Shown: piece after piece, positions 15,050-23,497 of the stretch
How the letters are laid out: each line of letters opens with the position of its first letter
How positions within the stretch are numbered: the first letter of the stretch is position 1
Origin: Oscillospiraceae bacterium
GTDB taxonomy: Bacteria > Bacillota > Clostridia > Oscillospirales > Oscillospiraceae
DNA: 64,000 bases
Direction of reading: 5' to 3'
NCBI GenBank assembly: GCA_017522015.1
Contig: JAFXAW010000022.1
Span: 1-64,000 of the forward strand
Translations under genes and position numbers: made by a program
The notes under the pieces: model-generated
Seen by the model: only the letters and a program-made list of their open reading frames with translations
What the model was told of the DNA's origin: nothing
The model's database searches: none

Positions 15050-17374
15050 TTAGATATTGTGCTTAACCCGATCCTGTACTTCGGCGCGCTTTGCATTGTT
15101 GAAGCGATCCAAGGTGCCGACCAGATAGCCCGTGATACGGCGGATACGCTCAAAGCCGATGTCGCCTTCATCCTCTGCTCTGCCGCACTGCGGGCAGGTA
15201 TCCTTAATGATACCGCTGTAGCCGCAGATCGGATCGCGGTCAACCGGATGGTTGACGGATCCATATCCAATGCCGCAGTCCGCCATATAGCGAACGATCT
15301 TCTCAAAGGCCTCCAGATTGTCTGTCGGATCGCCGTCCATTTCAATATAGCTGATATGTCCGGCGTTTGTCAGCGCATGATAGGGTGCCTCCAGACGGAT
15401 TTTCTCAAAGGCAGTCGTCTGGTAGTACACGGGGACGTGGAAGCTGTTGGTGTAATACTCGCGGTCCGTCACGCCCTCGATTTCACCAAAGCGTTTGCGG
15501 TCAAGACGCACAAAGCGTCCGGAGAGTCCCTCTGCCGGCGTTGCGAGCAGAGAGAAGTTCAGCTTGCGCTTTGCGCTCTCGTCGTCCATGCGCTTGCGCA
15601 TATGCCCAATGATCTCAAGGCCAAGGCGCTGCGCTTTCTCGTTCTCACCATGATGGACACCGATCAGGCATTTGAGAGTTTCCGCCAAACCGATGAAGCC
15701 GCAGCTGAGCGTGCCGTGACGAAGCACCTCACCAACCTCATCTTCCCAACCGAGCTTTTCGGAATCCAGCCACACACCCTGTCCCATCAGGAAGGGATAG
15801 TTCTTCACCTTTTTGTGGCACTGGATCTCAAAGCGCTCTAAAAGCTGATCGACAACAAGGTCAAGCTTCTTGTCGAGTTCTTCGAAGAACATATCAATGT
15901 CGCCCTTGGCTTTGATAGCGATGCGGGGCAGGTTGATGGAGGTAAAGCTCAGGTTGCCGCGGCTGTTGGTAATCTCACGCTCAGGATCATAAGTGTTGCC
16001 AATGACGCGGGTACGGCAGCCCATATAGGCAATCTCCGTTTCCGGGTGCCCCTCCTTGTAATACTGCGCGTTGAAGGGCGCATCAAGGAAAGAGAAGTTC
16101 GGGAACAGGCGCTTTGCGCTGACACGGCAAGCAAGCTTGAACAGGTCGTAGTTCGGATCACCGGGATCTGCGCTCACGCCTTTTTTGACGCGGAAGATCT
16201 GAATCGGGAAAATGGGCGTTTCGCCGTTGCCGAGCCCCTGTTCGGTGGCCAGCAGGAGGTTACGCAGAACCAAGCGCCCCTCTGCAGACGTGTCCATGCC
16301 GTAGTTGATGCTGGAAAACGGCGTCTGTGCGCCGGCGCGGCTGTGCATGGTGTTGAGGTTGTGAATGAATGCCTCCATGGCCTGATAGGTCGCGCGATCC
16401 ACTTCTCTGCATGCATTCTCGTAGGCAGATTTCTGAATTTTATCATAATCAATGTCCGCGCCGTACTTCGCCACGAGGCAAAGCTTCTCCTCCGCGCGAT
16501 ACGCATCGCAGCCCTCAAGGCACTCGCGCAATCCGGTTCTCTCCGTGATCTCCGCCTGCAGCGCTTTGATTTCCTCTTCATCCACCGGCTGATTGAGTGT
16601 GAAATAGAGCAGCTTGGCCACGTTCTGACGGTAGAGCCGCGCAAAGCTCTTGCGCACACCGTCCGCCATGCCGTAGTCAAAGTTGACAATGGACTGGCCG
16701 CCGTGCTGGTCATTCTGGTTGGCCTGAATGGCGATGCAGCAAAGCGCACTGTAGCTGGAGATGTCGTTCGGCTCTCTAAGATAGCCATGTCCCGTCGAGA
16801 AACCGCCGGCAAAGAGCTTTTGAATGTCAATCTGCGTACAGGTCGTCGTCAGCGTATAAAAATCAAGGTCGTGAATGTGGATGTCACCATCCAGATGCGC
16901 CTTGGAATGCTCGGGTTTGAGCACGAACATATGGTAGAACTGCTTGGAACCCTCGCTTCCGTACTTGAGCATGGAGCCCATCGCAGTGTTGCCGTCAATG
17001 TTTGCGTTCTCACGCTTGACGTCGCTATCCTTCGCGTCGGCAAAAGTGATCTCCTCATAGGTCTTCATCAGACGCGTGCTCATCTCACGAACACGGCTGC
17101 GCTCGGAGCGGTACAGTATGTATGCCTTTGCTGTTGCAATATAGCCGTTTTCCATCAGCACGCGCTCAACAATGTCCTGCACATGCTCAACATCCGGCTC
17201 TTTCGTTCCCTCAATCTCCAGAATCGAGCAGACTTCGGCGGCGAGCTTGTCCGCAGCGTCTTTCTGGCCGGGTTTATAGGTGGCGGCAAAAGCTTTTTCA
17301 ATAGCGCCGGAGATTTTGTCTGCATCAAAAGGTGCAATGCGGCCGTCCCGCTTTCTGATACTCTCTATTGCCAT
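15050..17374 (-). CDS. nrdD: Anaerobic (class III) ribonucleoside-triphosphate reductase
   Basis: A 774-aa glycyl radical enzyme that makes dNTPs from NTPs without oxygen. An N-terminal ATP-cone (about 1-95, KRDGRIAPFD) is the allosteric site. The catalytic barrel follows, with HIHDLDFYT and the conserved NAMHSRAG-type region. The C-terminal zinc site pairs PICGY with CPQCG, and the glycyl radical residue is in RITGYL near residue 749. ATG at 17374 with GGGAGG eight bases upstream is preferred to the longer frame. Expression probably depends on the promoter and NrdR-like boxes just upstream. No aerobic reductase is in the window. Confidence 0.97.
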   Translation of the reverse strand: MAIESIRKRDGRIAPFDADKISGAIEKAFAATYKPGQKDAADKLAAEVCSILEIEGTKEPDVEHVQDIVERVLMENGYIATAKAYILYRSERSRVREMSTRLMKTYEEITFADAKDSDVKRENANIDGNTAMGSMLKYGSEGSKQFYHMFVLKPEHSKAHLDGDIHIHDLDFYTLTTTCTQIDIQKLFAGGFSTGHGYLREPNDISSYSALCCIAIQANQNDQHGGQSIVNFDYGMADGVRKSFARLYRQNVAKLLYFTLNQPVDEEEIKALQAEITERTGLRECLEGCDAYRAEEKLCLVAKYGADIDYDKIQKSAYENACREVDRATYQAMEAFIHNLNTMHSRAGAQTPFSSINYGMDTSAEGRLVLRNLLLATEQGLGNGETPIFPIQIFRVKKGVSADPGDPNYDLFKLACRVSAKRLFPNFSFLDAPFNAQYYKEGHPETEIAYMGCRTRVIGNTYDPEREITNSRGNLSFTSINLPRIAIKAKGDIDMFFEELDKKLDLVVDQLLERFEIQCHKKVKNYPFLMGQGVWLDSEKLGWEDEVGEVLRHGTLSCGFIGLAETLKCLIGVHHGENEKAQRLGLEIIGHMRKRMDDESAKRKLNFSLLATPAEGLSGRFVRLDRKRFGEIEGVTDREYYTNSFHVPVYYQTTAFEKIRLEAPYHALTNAGHISYIEMDGDPTDNLEAFEKIVRYMADCGIGYGSVNHPVDRDPICGYSGIIKDTCPQCGRAEDEGDIGFERIRRITGYLVGTLDRFNNAKRAEVQDRVKHNI

Positions 17375-17405
17375 GGAAATATCCTCCCTCTTATTGTAGA
17401 ACGCG

Positions 17406-17421
17406 GCACAAGATATTGTTG
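17406..17421 (-). promoter_or_regulatory. NrdR box 1 (proximal)
   Basis: The plus-strand core CAAGATATTG matches the NrdR consensus CwAtATaTwG at 9 of 10 positions. It lies between the -10 box and the nrdD start. NrdR is the ATP/dATP-sensing repressor of nrd genes. Confidence 0.65.
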
Positions 17422-17437
17422 CCAGCGCAATTATTGC

Positions 17438-17453
17438 AGCATAGATATAGTAA
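17438..17453 (-). promoter_or_regulatory. NrdR box 2, overlapping the -10 of the nrdD promoter
   Basis: The core ATAGATATAG matches at 8 of 10 positions. Its centre is 32 bp from that of box 1, the usual three-helical-turn spacing of NrdR box pairs, and it covers the -10 hexamer. Confidence 0.65.
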
Positions 17454-17475
17454 TGCATAGGTTATGTAAAGTCAA
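17447..17475 (-). promoter_or_regulatory. SigA-type promoter of the nrdD operon
   Basis: On the minus strand, TTGACT (17475-17470), 17 bp, TACTAT (17452-17447). Confidence 0.75.
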
Positions 17476-17584
17476 GTGAAATTTGCCATATTGTGTGTTT
17501 TGCGAGCTTTTGTCCGTCAAGTGCAGATAAATTTCAGGATATTGTCCCTGAAAGCAACTTTTTTCAATGAATGTAATTTTGTTC

Positions 17585-17613
17585 TTGATTTTTAGAAACA
17601 GGTTTGTTATAAT
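17585..17613 (+). promoter_or_regulatory. SigA-type promoter of tRNA-Thr
   Basis: TTGATT (17585-17590), 17 bp, and a perfect TATAAT (17608-17613), 20 bp before the tRNA. Confidence 0.8.
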
Positions 17614-17633
17614 AATCGTCGCGGCAAAGATCT

Positions 17634-17709
17634 GCTGGATTAGCTCAGCCGGTAGAGCACTTGATTCGTAATCATGAGGTCGTCGGTTCAAGTCCGACAT
17701 CCAGCTCCA
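17634..17709 (+). tRNA. tRNA-Thr (anticodon CGT)
   Basis: A 76-nt cloverleaf: acceptor GCTGGAT/ATCCAGC, D-stem GCTC/GAGC, anticodon loop TTCGTAA reading ACG codons, T-stem GTCGG/CCGAC with TTCAAGT, and an encoded CCA end. The anticodon stem CTTGA/TCATG has one T-T mismatch at positions 28-42. It stands alone with its own promoter and terminator. Confidence 0.95.
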
Positions 17710-17710
17710 A

Positions 17711-17741
17711 AATATCCGTTCGAAAGAACGGATATTTTTTT
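17711..17741 (+). terminator. Intrinsic terminator after tRNA-Thr
   Basis: AATATCCGTTC-GAAA-GAACGGATATT is a perfect stem with a stable GAAA tetraloop, followed by T7. Confidence 0.92.
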
Positions 17742-17849
17742 ATCCATTTATCCGGTGTTTTGCGTTTCGTTGGATTTGGAACTGAGAAATTCAGTGCGTA
17801 TCACTTTACCAAAAGTAAATGAATTATAACTTTTTTATATTGTTTAGCA

Positions 17850-17878
17850 TTGAAATGGTTTTCCGTTTGCGCTATAAT
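17850..17878 (+). promoter_or_regulatory. SigA-type promoter of the moxR operon
   Basis: TTGAAA (17850-17855), 17 bp, TATAAT (17873-17878), 38 bp before the start codon. Confidence 0.75.
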
Positions 17879-17916
17879 CATCCGTGTAGTTTATAAAGAA
17901 TGGAGATATTCTCAAG

Positions 17917-18858
17917 ATGGACATTTCCCTGTTTGAATCTTATCGCAACCGTGTATTGGATAACTGCCGCAAGGTCATTCTTGGCAAAGATGAGGTCATT
18001 GAGCGCGTGCTGATCTGCTTCCTCTGCTCCGGACATATTCTGTTGGAGGATGTACCCGGAACGGGCAAGACCATGCTTCTGCGTGCCTTTTCCAAGTCCG
18101 TCGGCGGATCCTTCCGCCGTGTACAGTTCACGCCGGATCTTCTGCCGAGCGACCTGACAGGTATTAACTTCTATAATATGAAGACTGGCGATTTTGAATT
18201 TCGCGCAGGTCCGATTTTTGCGCAGATCATCCTTGCGGATGAGATCAACCGCGCTACGCCGAGAACGCAGTCGAGCCTTCTCGAAGCGATGGAAGAACGT
18301 CAGGTCACTGTAGACGGCACGACCTATGCAATGGATGAGCCGTTCATGGTTATGGCTACGCAGAACCCGCTGGAGAGCTACGGCACCTTCCCCCTGCCCG
18401 ATGCACAGGTTGACCGGTTCTTCATGCGTCTGCGCCTTGGCTATATGACTCGTGAGCAGGAAAAGAGCGTTCTTTCCCGCCGTCCGAGTACAGATATCAT
18501 TCGGGAGCTGGAGTGCGTTGTCACGCCTGAGGAGACCGCGCAGCTCAAGAAGATGCGCGAAGAGGTTGTCGTGAGTGCTGATGTGGAGGATTACATCATG
18601 GACATCATCACCGAGACACGAAATGACAGCAGTTTCTCTTCCGGTGTCTCGACCAGAGGCGGCATCGCGCTCTATCACGCTGCGCAGGCGCTCGCCGCGC
18701 TCTCAGGCAGAGCCTATGTGATCCCCGAGGACGTGCGGGATCTCGCGCCGAGCGTGCTGGGCCACCGCGTTGTGTCCGGCAACATGTCCTGGAAGGACGG
18801 CGAGAAGCATATTCAGCAGCTGCTTGAAAAGGTAAAGGTCCCGCTGGAGGTCTTATGA
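17917..18858 (+). CDS. MoxR-family AAA+ ATPase
   Basis: A 313-aa AAA+ protein of the MoxR/RavA type, thought to act as a chaperone-like remodelling ATPase. Walker A is EDVPGTGKT near residue 44, Walker B is ILADEINRA, sensor 1 is MATQNP, and the arginine-finger region follows at PDAQVDRFFMRLRLGY. The stop overlaps the start of the DUF58 gene as ATGA-type coupling. The three-gene order MoxR-DUF58-membrane protein is a widespread cassette; the usual transglutaminase-like gene is not present here. Confidence 0.92.
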   Translation: MDISLFESYRNRVLDNCRKVILGKDEVIERVLICFLCSGHILLEDVPGTGKTMLLRAFSKSVGGSFRRVQFTPDLLPSDLTGINFYNMKTGDFEFRAGPIFAQIILADEINRATPRTQSSLLEAMEERQVTVDGTTYAMDEPFMVMATQNPLESYGTFPLPDAQVDRFFMRLRLGYMTREQEKSVLSRRPSTDIIRELECVVTPEETAQLKKMREEVVVSADVEDYIMDIITETRNDSSFSSGVSTRGGIALYHAAQALAALSGRAYVIPEDVRDLAPSVLGHRVVSGNMSWKDGEKHIQQLLEKVKVPLEVL

Positions 18859-19955
18859 AAATTCTGTACTTGCTGCTTCTGGTAATCATTGCCATACTGC
18901 TGCAGCGTTACAGCACTTCTCACTGTCTGGACGGTATGAGCTATGAAATTCTGCCGGAAAAACAGCTTGTGGAGTGCGATGAGGTCTTTTCCGTACGTAC
19001 CGTTCTGCGGAACAAAAAGTTGCTTCCGGTTCTCTTTCTCAAACTAAGCGAGACGGTTCCGATCAGCATGAAGATAGAGCAGAGCTCATCTGACGTTGCC
19101 CGCAAGAGCGTGAGAAACGCCATCATCGGAGACAATGATGAGATCTGGCAGACTATGTATCTCATGCCGAAGCAGATGCTTTCGCGTGAGCTGCACGTCT
19201 CGTTTCCGGAGCGTGGACGTTATTTGTTTCGCACTGCCACAATGACCGGTGGTGATCTGCTTGGTTTTCAGGAGATCACGCAGAGAATTGACTTGAATAA
19301 AGAGATTGTCGTCATGCCGAAGCGCGTGGATTCTGCATCACTGAACAATGCCTTCGGAAATTATATGGGCGACATTTCTGTGCAGCGCTTCATTCTCAGC
19401 GACCCGATCTTGACTGTTGGATTCCGGGATTATACCGGTCGTGAGCCGCAGCGGGACATTTCCTGGCCTGCGACGCTGCGGCGCGGCGGCAATCATCTGA
19501 TGGTAAAGCAGTATGATTACACCGCGGAAATCACAGCCACTGTCATTTTGGATATTCATAACGGGACAGAGGTGGAAATTGAGCGGTGCTATAGCTATGC
19601 GCGCACGATCTGCGAACTGCTGGAAAGCAAACGCGTGAGTTACGGTTTCTTCACCGACGCACGCTGCGCGGACGCGCTCGGCCTATGGAACCACATTGGC
19701 TTTGGCCTCGGGCATCGGCATCTTTTCCGGATTTTAGAGGGTCTTGGCCGCGCAACATACGAACCGACACGCAGTCTGGAATCTACGCTGCTCCATACGG
19801 AGCGGGAATGTGAGACGTCAACCGGCTTCATTCTCATCACGCCGAAGCTTGATGCAGAAGGCCTTGCCGCCGTTCGCAGTTTTGAATCGCGAAACGCGCG
19901 CAAAGTGATGGTTTTGCAGACAGAGTCGGAGTGCGGAAAGGAGCATGCCGGATGA
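18855..19955 (+). CDS. DUF58 domain-containing protein
   Basis: A 366-aa protein with an N-terminal membrane segment (about residues 3-16, LYLLLLVIIAILL) followed by a beta-rich extracytoplasmic or cytoplasmic region. The DUF58 core is marked by FRDYTGREPQRDISW near residue 195. The family resembles von Willebrand factor A-like proteins and nearly always accompanies MoxR ATPases. It is translationally coupled to both neighbours by 4-bp overlaps. The function of the family is not settled. Confidence 0.85.
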   Translation: MKILYLLLLVIIAILLQRYSTSHCLDGMSYEILPEKQLVECDEVFSVRTVLRNKKLLPVLFLKLSETVPISMKIEQSSSDVARKSVRNAIIGDNDEIWQTMYLMPKQMLSRELHVSFPERGRYLFRTATMTGGDLLGFQEITQRIDLNKEIVVMPKRVDSASLNNAFGNYMGDISVQRFILSDPILTVGFRDYTGREPQRDISWPATLRRGGNHLMVKQYDYTAEITATVILDIHNGTEVEIERCYSYARTICELLESKRVSYGFFTDARCADALGLWNHIGFGLGHRHLFRILEGLGRATYEPTRSLESTLLHTERECETSTGFILITPKLDAEGLAAVRSFESRNARKVMVLQTESECGKEHAG

Positions 19956-21190
19956 TATATTGCGACTTCATCTCGCTGATCGGTGACTTCTGCCTTTACA
20001 GTGCAACCGTCGGCTTTATCATCAGGCTTTGCGGACCGACTGCGTCACCGCTGATCCTCATTGGCGCATACATCCTCTCGATCCTTGCTTCCCTGCTGAT
20101 GCGGAATGTGAAAAACATTCTGCGTCTGCTTCCGCCGCTTCTGCTCGCGCTGCCGCTCCTGTTTGAACGCTCGGCTGCCAACATCATCTGGCTGATTCCG
20201 CTGTTCATTTTGTTGGAGATTCGCGCTTTTTCCCATAGCTGGGAAGCGGAGCGCAGCCGTACGCGAACAATGCTGCTTATCTCCGTTTTGTTCTATGGCG
20301 CCATGAGCGGGTTTGTGTTTCTGTCTAAAAACGGCGCCGCGTTCACGCGCTCTTCCGTTCCCTTCTTCTTTGCCTGGCTGCTGATCGCAATTGTTACACT
20401 TCGCCTTCTGCGTACTTTTGCAACAGGGAAAGCGGATGTGAAATACCTCGTTTTGAACACGCTTCTTGTGTTAGTCATCGCCGCAATTGTTTTTGTTCTC
20501 AGCAGCGATGTATGCATCAATGCGATCAAATCCGCTTTTCTCTTCATCTACCACTATGTTCTCACGCCAATTTTTATGGTGGTGATCTACATTGTTGTCT
20601 CCTTCCCTGCCCTGATCGCTTATGTGATTGAGCTGATCGCTTCTCTGTTCACCGGCAGAGAACTTCCCAAGCCGCCAGAGCTCGGACAGGGTATGGTCGA
20701 AGAGAACATCTATGATAACATTGACAATCCGATTGAGGTTGGCCCCTGGCTCGGAAAGGCTGCAGCCGCTTTGGGAATTTTCCTTCTGGTCCTGATCTGT
20801 TTTTTGATTTTTCGCCGCGTTATTTCTCATCGCCGCAGTTACGTTGCTGCGCCCGGAACGTTTATCCGCGCCTCTATCGCAACGGAAAAAAGGCCCGCAC
20901 GCACCAAGCGCCGCTTCCTTTTCAGCGACTCACCGGAGGATACAGTCCGGAGCGTCTATCGTCGCTATCTGGATCATTGCGCCAAGCACAAGATTGCCGT
21001 GGATGGACGCATCGCAAGCGACAAGATATGTCGGGAGTCGATTGCCTTCTCCGGCCGGGAATCCCCTGTAAAGCTGCGGTTGATCTGGATTCGCGCACGC
21101 TATTCCTTTGAAGAGATCACCCCGGATGAAGCCAAGGAAGCAAAGGCCCTGCTCAAAGAGATCCATAGCTTCAACACAAATAAAACCTGA
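19952..21190 (+). CDS. Multi-pass membrane protein with DUF4129-like C-terminus
   Basis: A 412-aa protein. Clusters of hydrophobic segments occupy roughly residues 5-200, with a further one near 270-290 (LGIFLLVLICFLIFRR), then a charged cytosolic tail of about 120 residues. The tail pattern DTVRSVYRRYLDH...FEEITPDEAKEAKALL resembles the DUF4129 tail found in transglutaminase-like proteins of MoxR operons, but no transglutaminase core is present. ATG at 19952 has GGAAAGGAG eight bases upstream and overlaps the DUF58 stop. Assignment to DUF4129 is tentative. Confidence 0.7.
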   Translation: MIYCDFISLIGDFCLYSATVGFIIRLCGPTASPLILIGAYILSILASLLMRNVKNILRLLPPLLLALPLLFERSAANIIWLIPLFILLEIRAFSHSWEAERSRTRTMLLISVLFYGAMSGFVFLSKNGAAFTRSSVPFFFAWLLIAIVTLRLLRTFATGKADVKYLVLNTLLVLVIAAIVFVLSSDVCINAIKSAFLFIYHYVLTPIFMVVIYIVVSFPALIAYVIELIASLFTGRELPKPPELGQGMVEENIYDNIDNPIEVGPWLGKAAAALGIFLLVLICFLIFRRVISHRRSYVAAPGTFIRASIATEKRPARTKRRFLFSDSPEDTVRSVYRRYLDHCAKHKIAVDGRIASDKICRESIAFSGRESPVKLRLIWIRARYSFEEITPDEAKEAKALLKEIHSFNTNKT

Positions 21191-21203
21191 CCTATAGCAT
21201 ATG

Positions 21204-21254
21204 AAAGAATACGAAGCCGCACTCTTATGGGTGCGGTTTCGTATTCTTTCTCTG
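21204..21254 (+). terminator. Intrinsic terminator of the moxR operon
   Basis: AAAGAATACGAAgCCGCAC pairs with GTGCGGtTTCGTATTCTTT around an eight-base loop. Confidence 0.88.
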
Positions 21255-21292
21255 TTCTGCTGCGATTCTGCCTCTATACCGCGCTGTTTTGC

Positions 21293-21321
21293 TTGCATCC
21301 GAGGAAAATTGCGCGTATAAT
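21293..21321 (+). promoter_or_regulatory. SigA-type promoter of the sirtuin operon
   Basis: TTGCAT (21293-21298), 17 bp, TATAAT (21316-21321), 43 bp before the ATG. Confidence 0.75.
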
Positions 21322-21364
21322 AAATTGAAATGGTATGTAAATTTTGTCATCGGGGAGGATAACA

Positions 21365-22081
21365 ATGGATTCTGTTGATATGCTCAGACGGTATATTGAA
21401 GACAGTGACAACATCGTGTTCTTTGGCGGCGCCGGCGTGAGCACGGAATCCGGCATCCCCGACTTCCGCAGCGTTGACGGACTATATCACGAGAAGTATG
21501 ACTATCCGCCTGAGACAATTCTCAGCCGCAGTTTTTTCAAGAAAAATCCGGAAGCGTTTTATCGCTTTTATAGGGACAAGCTTGTTGTCAAAAACGCAGC
21601 ACCCAATCCTGCCCATATTCGCCTTGCCGAGCTGGAGGCGCAGGGAAAGCTTAAGGCGGTCATCACGCAAAATATTGACGGACTGCACCAGGCCGCAGGC
21701 AGCCGCAATGTGATCGAGCTGCACGGCACAACGCAGCGCTGCAGCTGCTCCAAATGTGGCAGACAACATGACCCCGCCCTGCTTGAGGCAGGCGCAGCCG
21801 TGCCCGTCTGCGGCTATTGCGGCGGCGTGCTGCAGCCGGACGTCGTCCTCTACGAAGATCAGCTTGACAGCGAGGCGATCTCCTCAGCCATACACTATAT
21901 TCGCCATGCTGACGTGCTGATTATAGGCGGCACATCTCTTGTCGTGTATCCTGCCGCCGGACTTGTCAATTACTACCGGGGAAATAAGCTTGTTCTGATT
22001 AACCGCAGTACGACCTCTCAGGACAGTTCCGCGTCGCTTGTCATCCGGGAAAAGATCGGCGAGGTGTTTAGCAGAGTATGA
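21365..22081 (+). CDS. NAD-dependent protein deacylase (sirtuin)
   Basis: A 238-aa Sir2-family enzyme that removes acyl groups from protein lysines while consuming NAD. Visible are the NAD motif GAGVSTESGIPDFRS, TQNIDGLHQAAG with the catalytic region ELHGT, and a zinc site formed by CSCSKCG and CGYCG. Its size and motifs match bacterial class U/III sirtuins. The ATG at 21365 has GGGGAGG six bases upstream. The stop overlaps the next gene by 4 bp in the arrangement ATGA. Confidence 0.94.
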   Translation: MDSVDMLRRYIEDSDNIVFFGGAGVSTESGIPDFRSVDGLYHEKYDYPPETILSRSFFKKNPEAFYRFYRDKLVVKNAAPNPAHIRLAELEAQGKLKAVITQNIDGLHQAAGSRNVIELHGTTQRCSCSKCGRQHDPALLEAGAAVPVCGYCGGVLQPDVVLYEDQLDSEAISSAIHYIRHADVLIIGGTSLVVYPAAGLVNYYRGNKLVLINRSTTSQDSSASLVIREKIGEVFSRV

Positions 22082-22842
22082 GTAAAGAGAGCCAAGTCGA
22101 GGTTCTGGGCGTTCGCTTTGACAACCTTACTATGCGCGAGGCGGTTGACGCGGCGCTCGCGCTGATTGCCGAACATCGCTGCACCTACGCTGCAACGCCA
22201 AATCCCGAGATTGTCATGCTTTCCCGCAAGGATGCGTCTCTCTCGTCAGCGCTCAAGGAAGCTTCCCTTGTCATCGCGGACGGGGTTGGCATCGTATACG
22301 GCGCAAAAATTTTGGGCACGCCGCTCAAAGCGAGACTCCCGGGCATTGATTTTGCAGGCTGTCTAATGCAGGAACTGGCCAAAACAAACGGACGCGTCTT
22401 TCTGTTTGGCGCAAAACCCGGGATTGCAGAGTTGGCAGCGCAGACCCTGACTGCGACGCACCCCGGCCTTTCGGTCTGCGGCACACATAACGGTTACTTT
22501 TCGGATGACGCAGAAATTATTGCAGAGATCAATGCTGCAAAACCGGATCTGCTGCTTGTCTGTCTCGGCGCGCCAAAGCAGGAGCTATGGATGCAAGCCA
22601 ATGCTGGCAAGCTGAATGCCGGCCTTATGATCGGGCTTGGCGGCAGTCTTGACGTGTTTGCCGGCACCGTACGGCGCGCGCCGGAGAGCTGGTGCAAGCT
22701 CGGTCTTGAATGGCTCTATCGTCTGATTAAAGAGCCGCGGCGTATCGGCAGGATGCGCAAGCTGCCTGTCTTTCTGATTGCAGTTATCCGGTGCAGATTA
22801 CTTGAAAGAAGAAGATTAAGAGGGAATTCTGATGCAAGGTAA
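22078..22842 (+). CDS. WecB/TagA/CpsF-family glycosyltransferase
   Basis: A 254-aa GT26-family enzyme. In characterised members it transfers N-acetylmannosamine to undecaprenyl-PP-GlcNAc during wall teichoic acid or surface polysaccharide synthesis. Motifs include TPNPEIVMLSRKD, ADGVGIVYGAK, RLPGIDF and CLGAPKQE, all typical of TagA. There are no other teichoic acid genes in the window, so the end product is uncertain. It is coupled to the sirtuin gene and overlaps the thymidylate kinase gene by 11 bp. Confidence 0.9.
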   Translation: MSKESQVEVLGVRFDNLTMREAVDAALALIAEHRCTYAATPNPEIVMLSRKDASLSSALKEASLVIADGVGIVYGAKILGTPLKARLPGIDFAGCLMQELAKTNGRVFLFGAKPGIAELAAQTLTATHPGLSVCGTHNGYFSDDAEIIAEINAAKPDLLLVCLGAPKQELWMQANAGKLNAGLMIGLGGSLDVFAGTVRRAPESWCKLGLEWLYRLIKEPRRIGRMRKLPVFLIAVIRCRLLERRRLRGNSDAR

Positions 22843-23497
22843 GCTTATTGTATTTGAAGGAACGGATGGAAGCGGAAAATCCACGCAGTTTCGGCTGCTT
22901 TGTGATCGTCTGAAAAAGGAACAGATCGATTTTCACAACATTGTCTTTCCGCGCTACAGCGAGGATTCCTCCGCCATGGTGCGTGCATATCTGGCCGGGG
23001 AATTCGGAACGAAACCGACAGATGTGAGCGCATTTGCCGCATCAACCTTTTACGCAATCGATCGTTTTGCTTCCTATCGGCTTGACTGGGGCAAGCTGTA
23101 CCAAAACGGCGCTTTGATCCTCTCTGACCGTTACACAACCTCCAACGCTGCGCATCAGGGTGCAAAGCTGCCCGAAGCTGAGCAAGCCGCCTATTACGAC
23201 TGGCTCTATGATTTTGAATATCGGATTTTGGAGCTTCCCCGCCCCGATCTTGTGATCTATCTGAATGTGGACATTGACACAAGCCTCCGGCTGATGCAGG
23301 AACGCCAGAGAGCAACGCACACCGAAGGCGACATCCATGAAACGGATTCCGACTATCTGCGCCGCTGCATTCAGGCCGGACAAAATGCCGCAAACCATTA
23401 TGGCTGGCATGTGATCGACTGTGTGTCCAACGGTACCATGCGAGGGATGGAGGACATTCACGAAGAGATCTATTCTCTGGTTAGGAGTACATTATGA
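22832..23497 (+). CDS. tmk: Thymidylate kinase
   Basis: A 221-aa P-loop kinase that phosphorylates dTMP to dTDP. The N-terminal motif is FEGTDGSGKSTQ. The DRYTTSNAAHQ segment and FASYRLDW match the TMP-kinase group, as does the lid region rich in basic residues. The start is preceded by an AGAGGGA site. It overlaps the genes on both sides, so the four-gene set sirtuin-tagA-tmk-cyclo-ligase is one transcription unit. The next gene also feeds folate and thymidylate metabolism. Confidence 0.88.
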   Translation: MQGKLIVFEGTDGSGKSTQFRLLCDRLKKEQIDFHNIVFPRYSEDSSAMVRAYLAGEFGTKPTDVSAFAASTFYAIDRFASYRLDWGKLYQNGALILSDRYTTSNAAHQGAKLPEAEQAAYYDWLYDFEYRILELPRPDLVIYLNVDIDTSLRLMQERQRATHTEGDIHETDSDYLRRCIQAGQNAANHYGWHVIDCVSNGTMRGMEDIHEEIYSLVRSTL

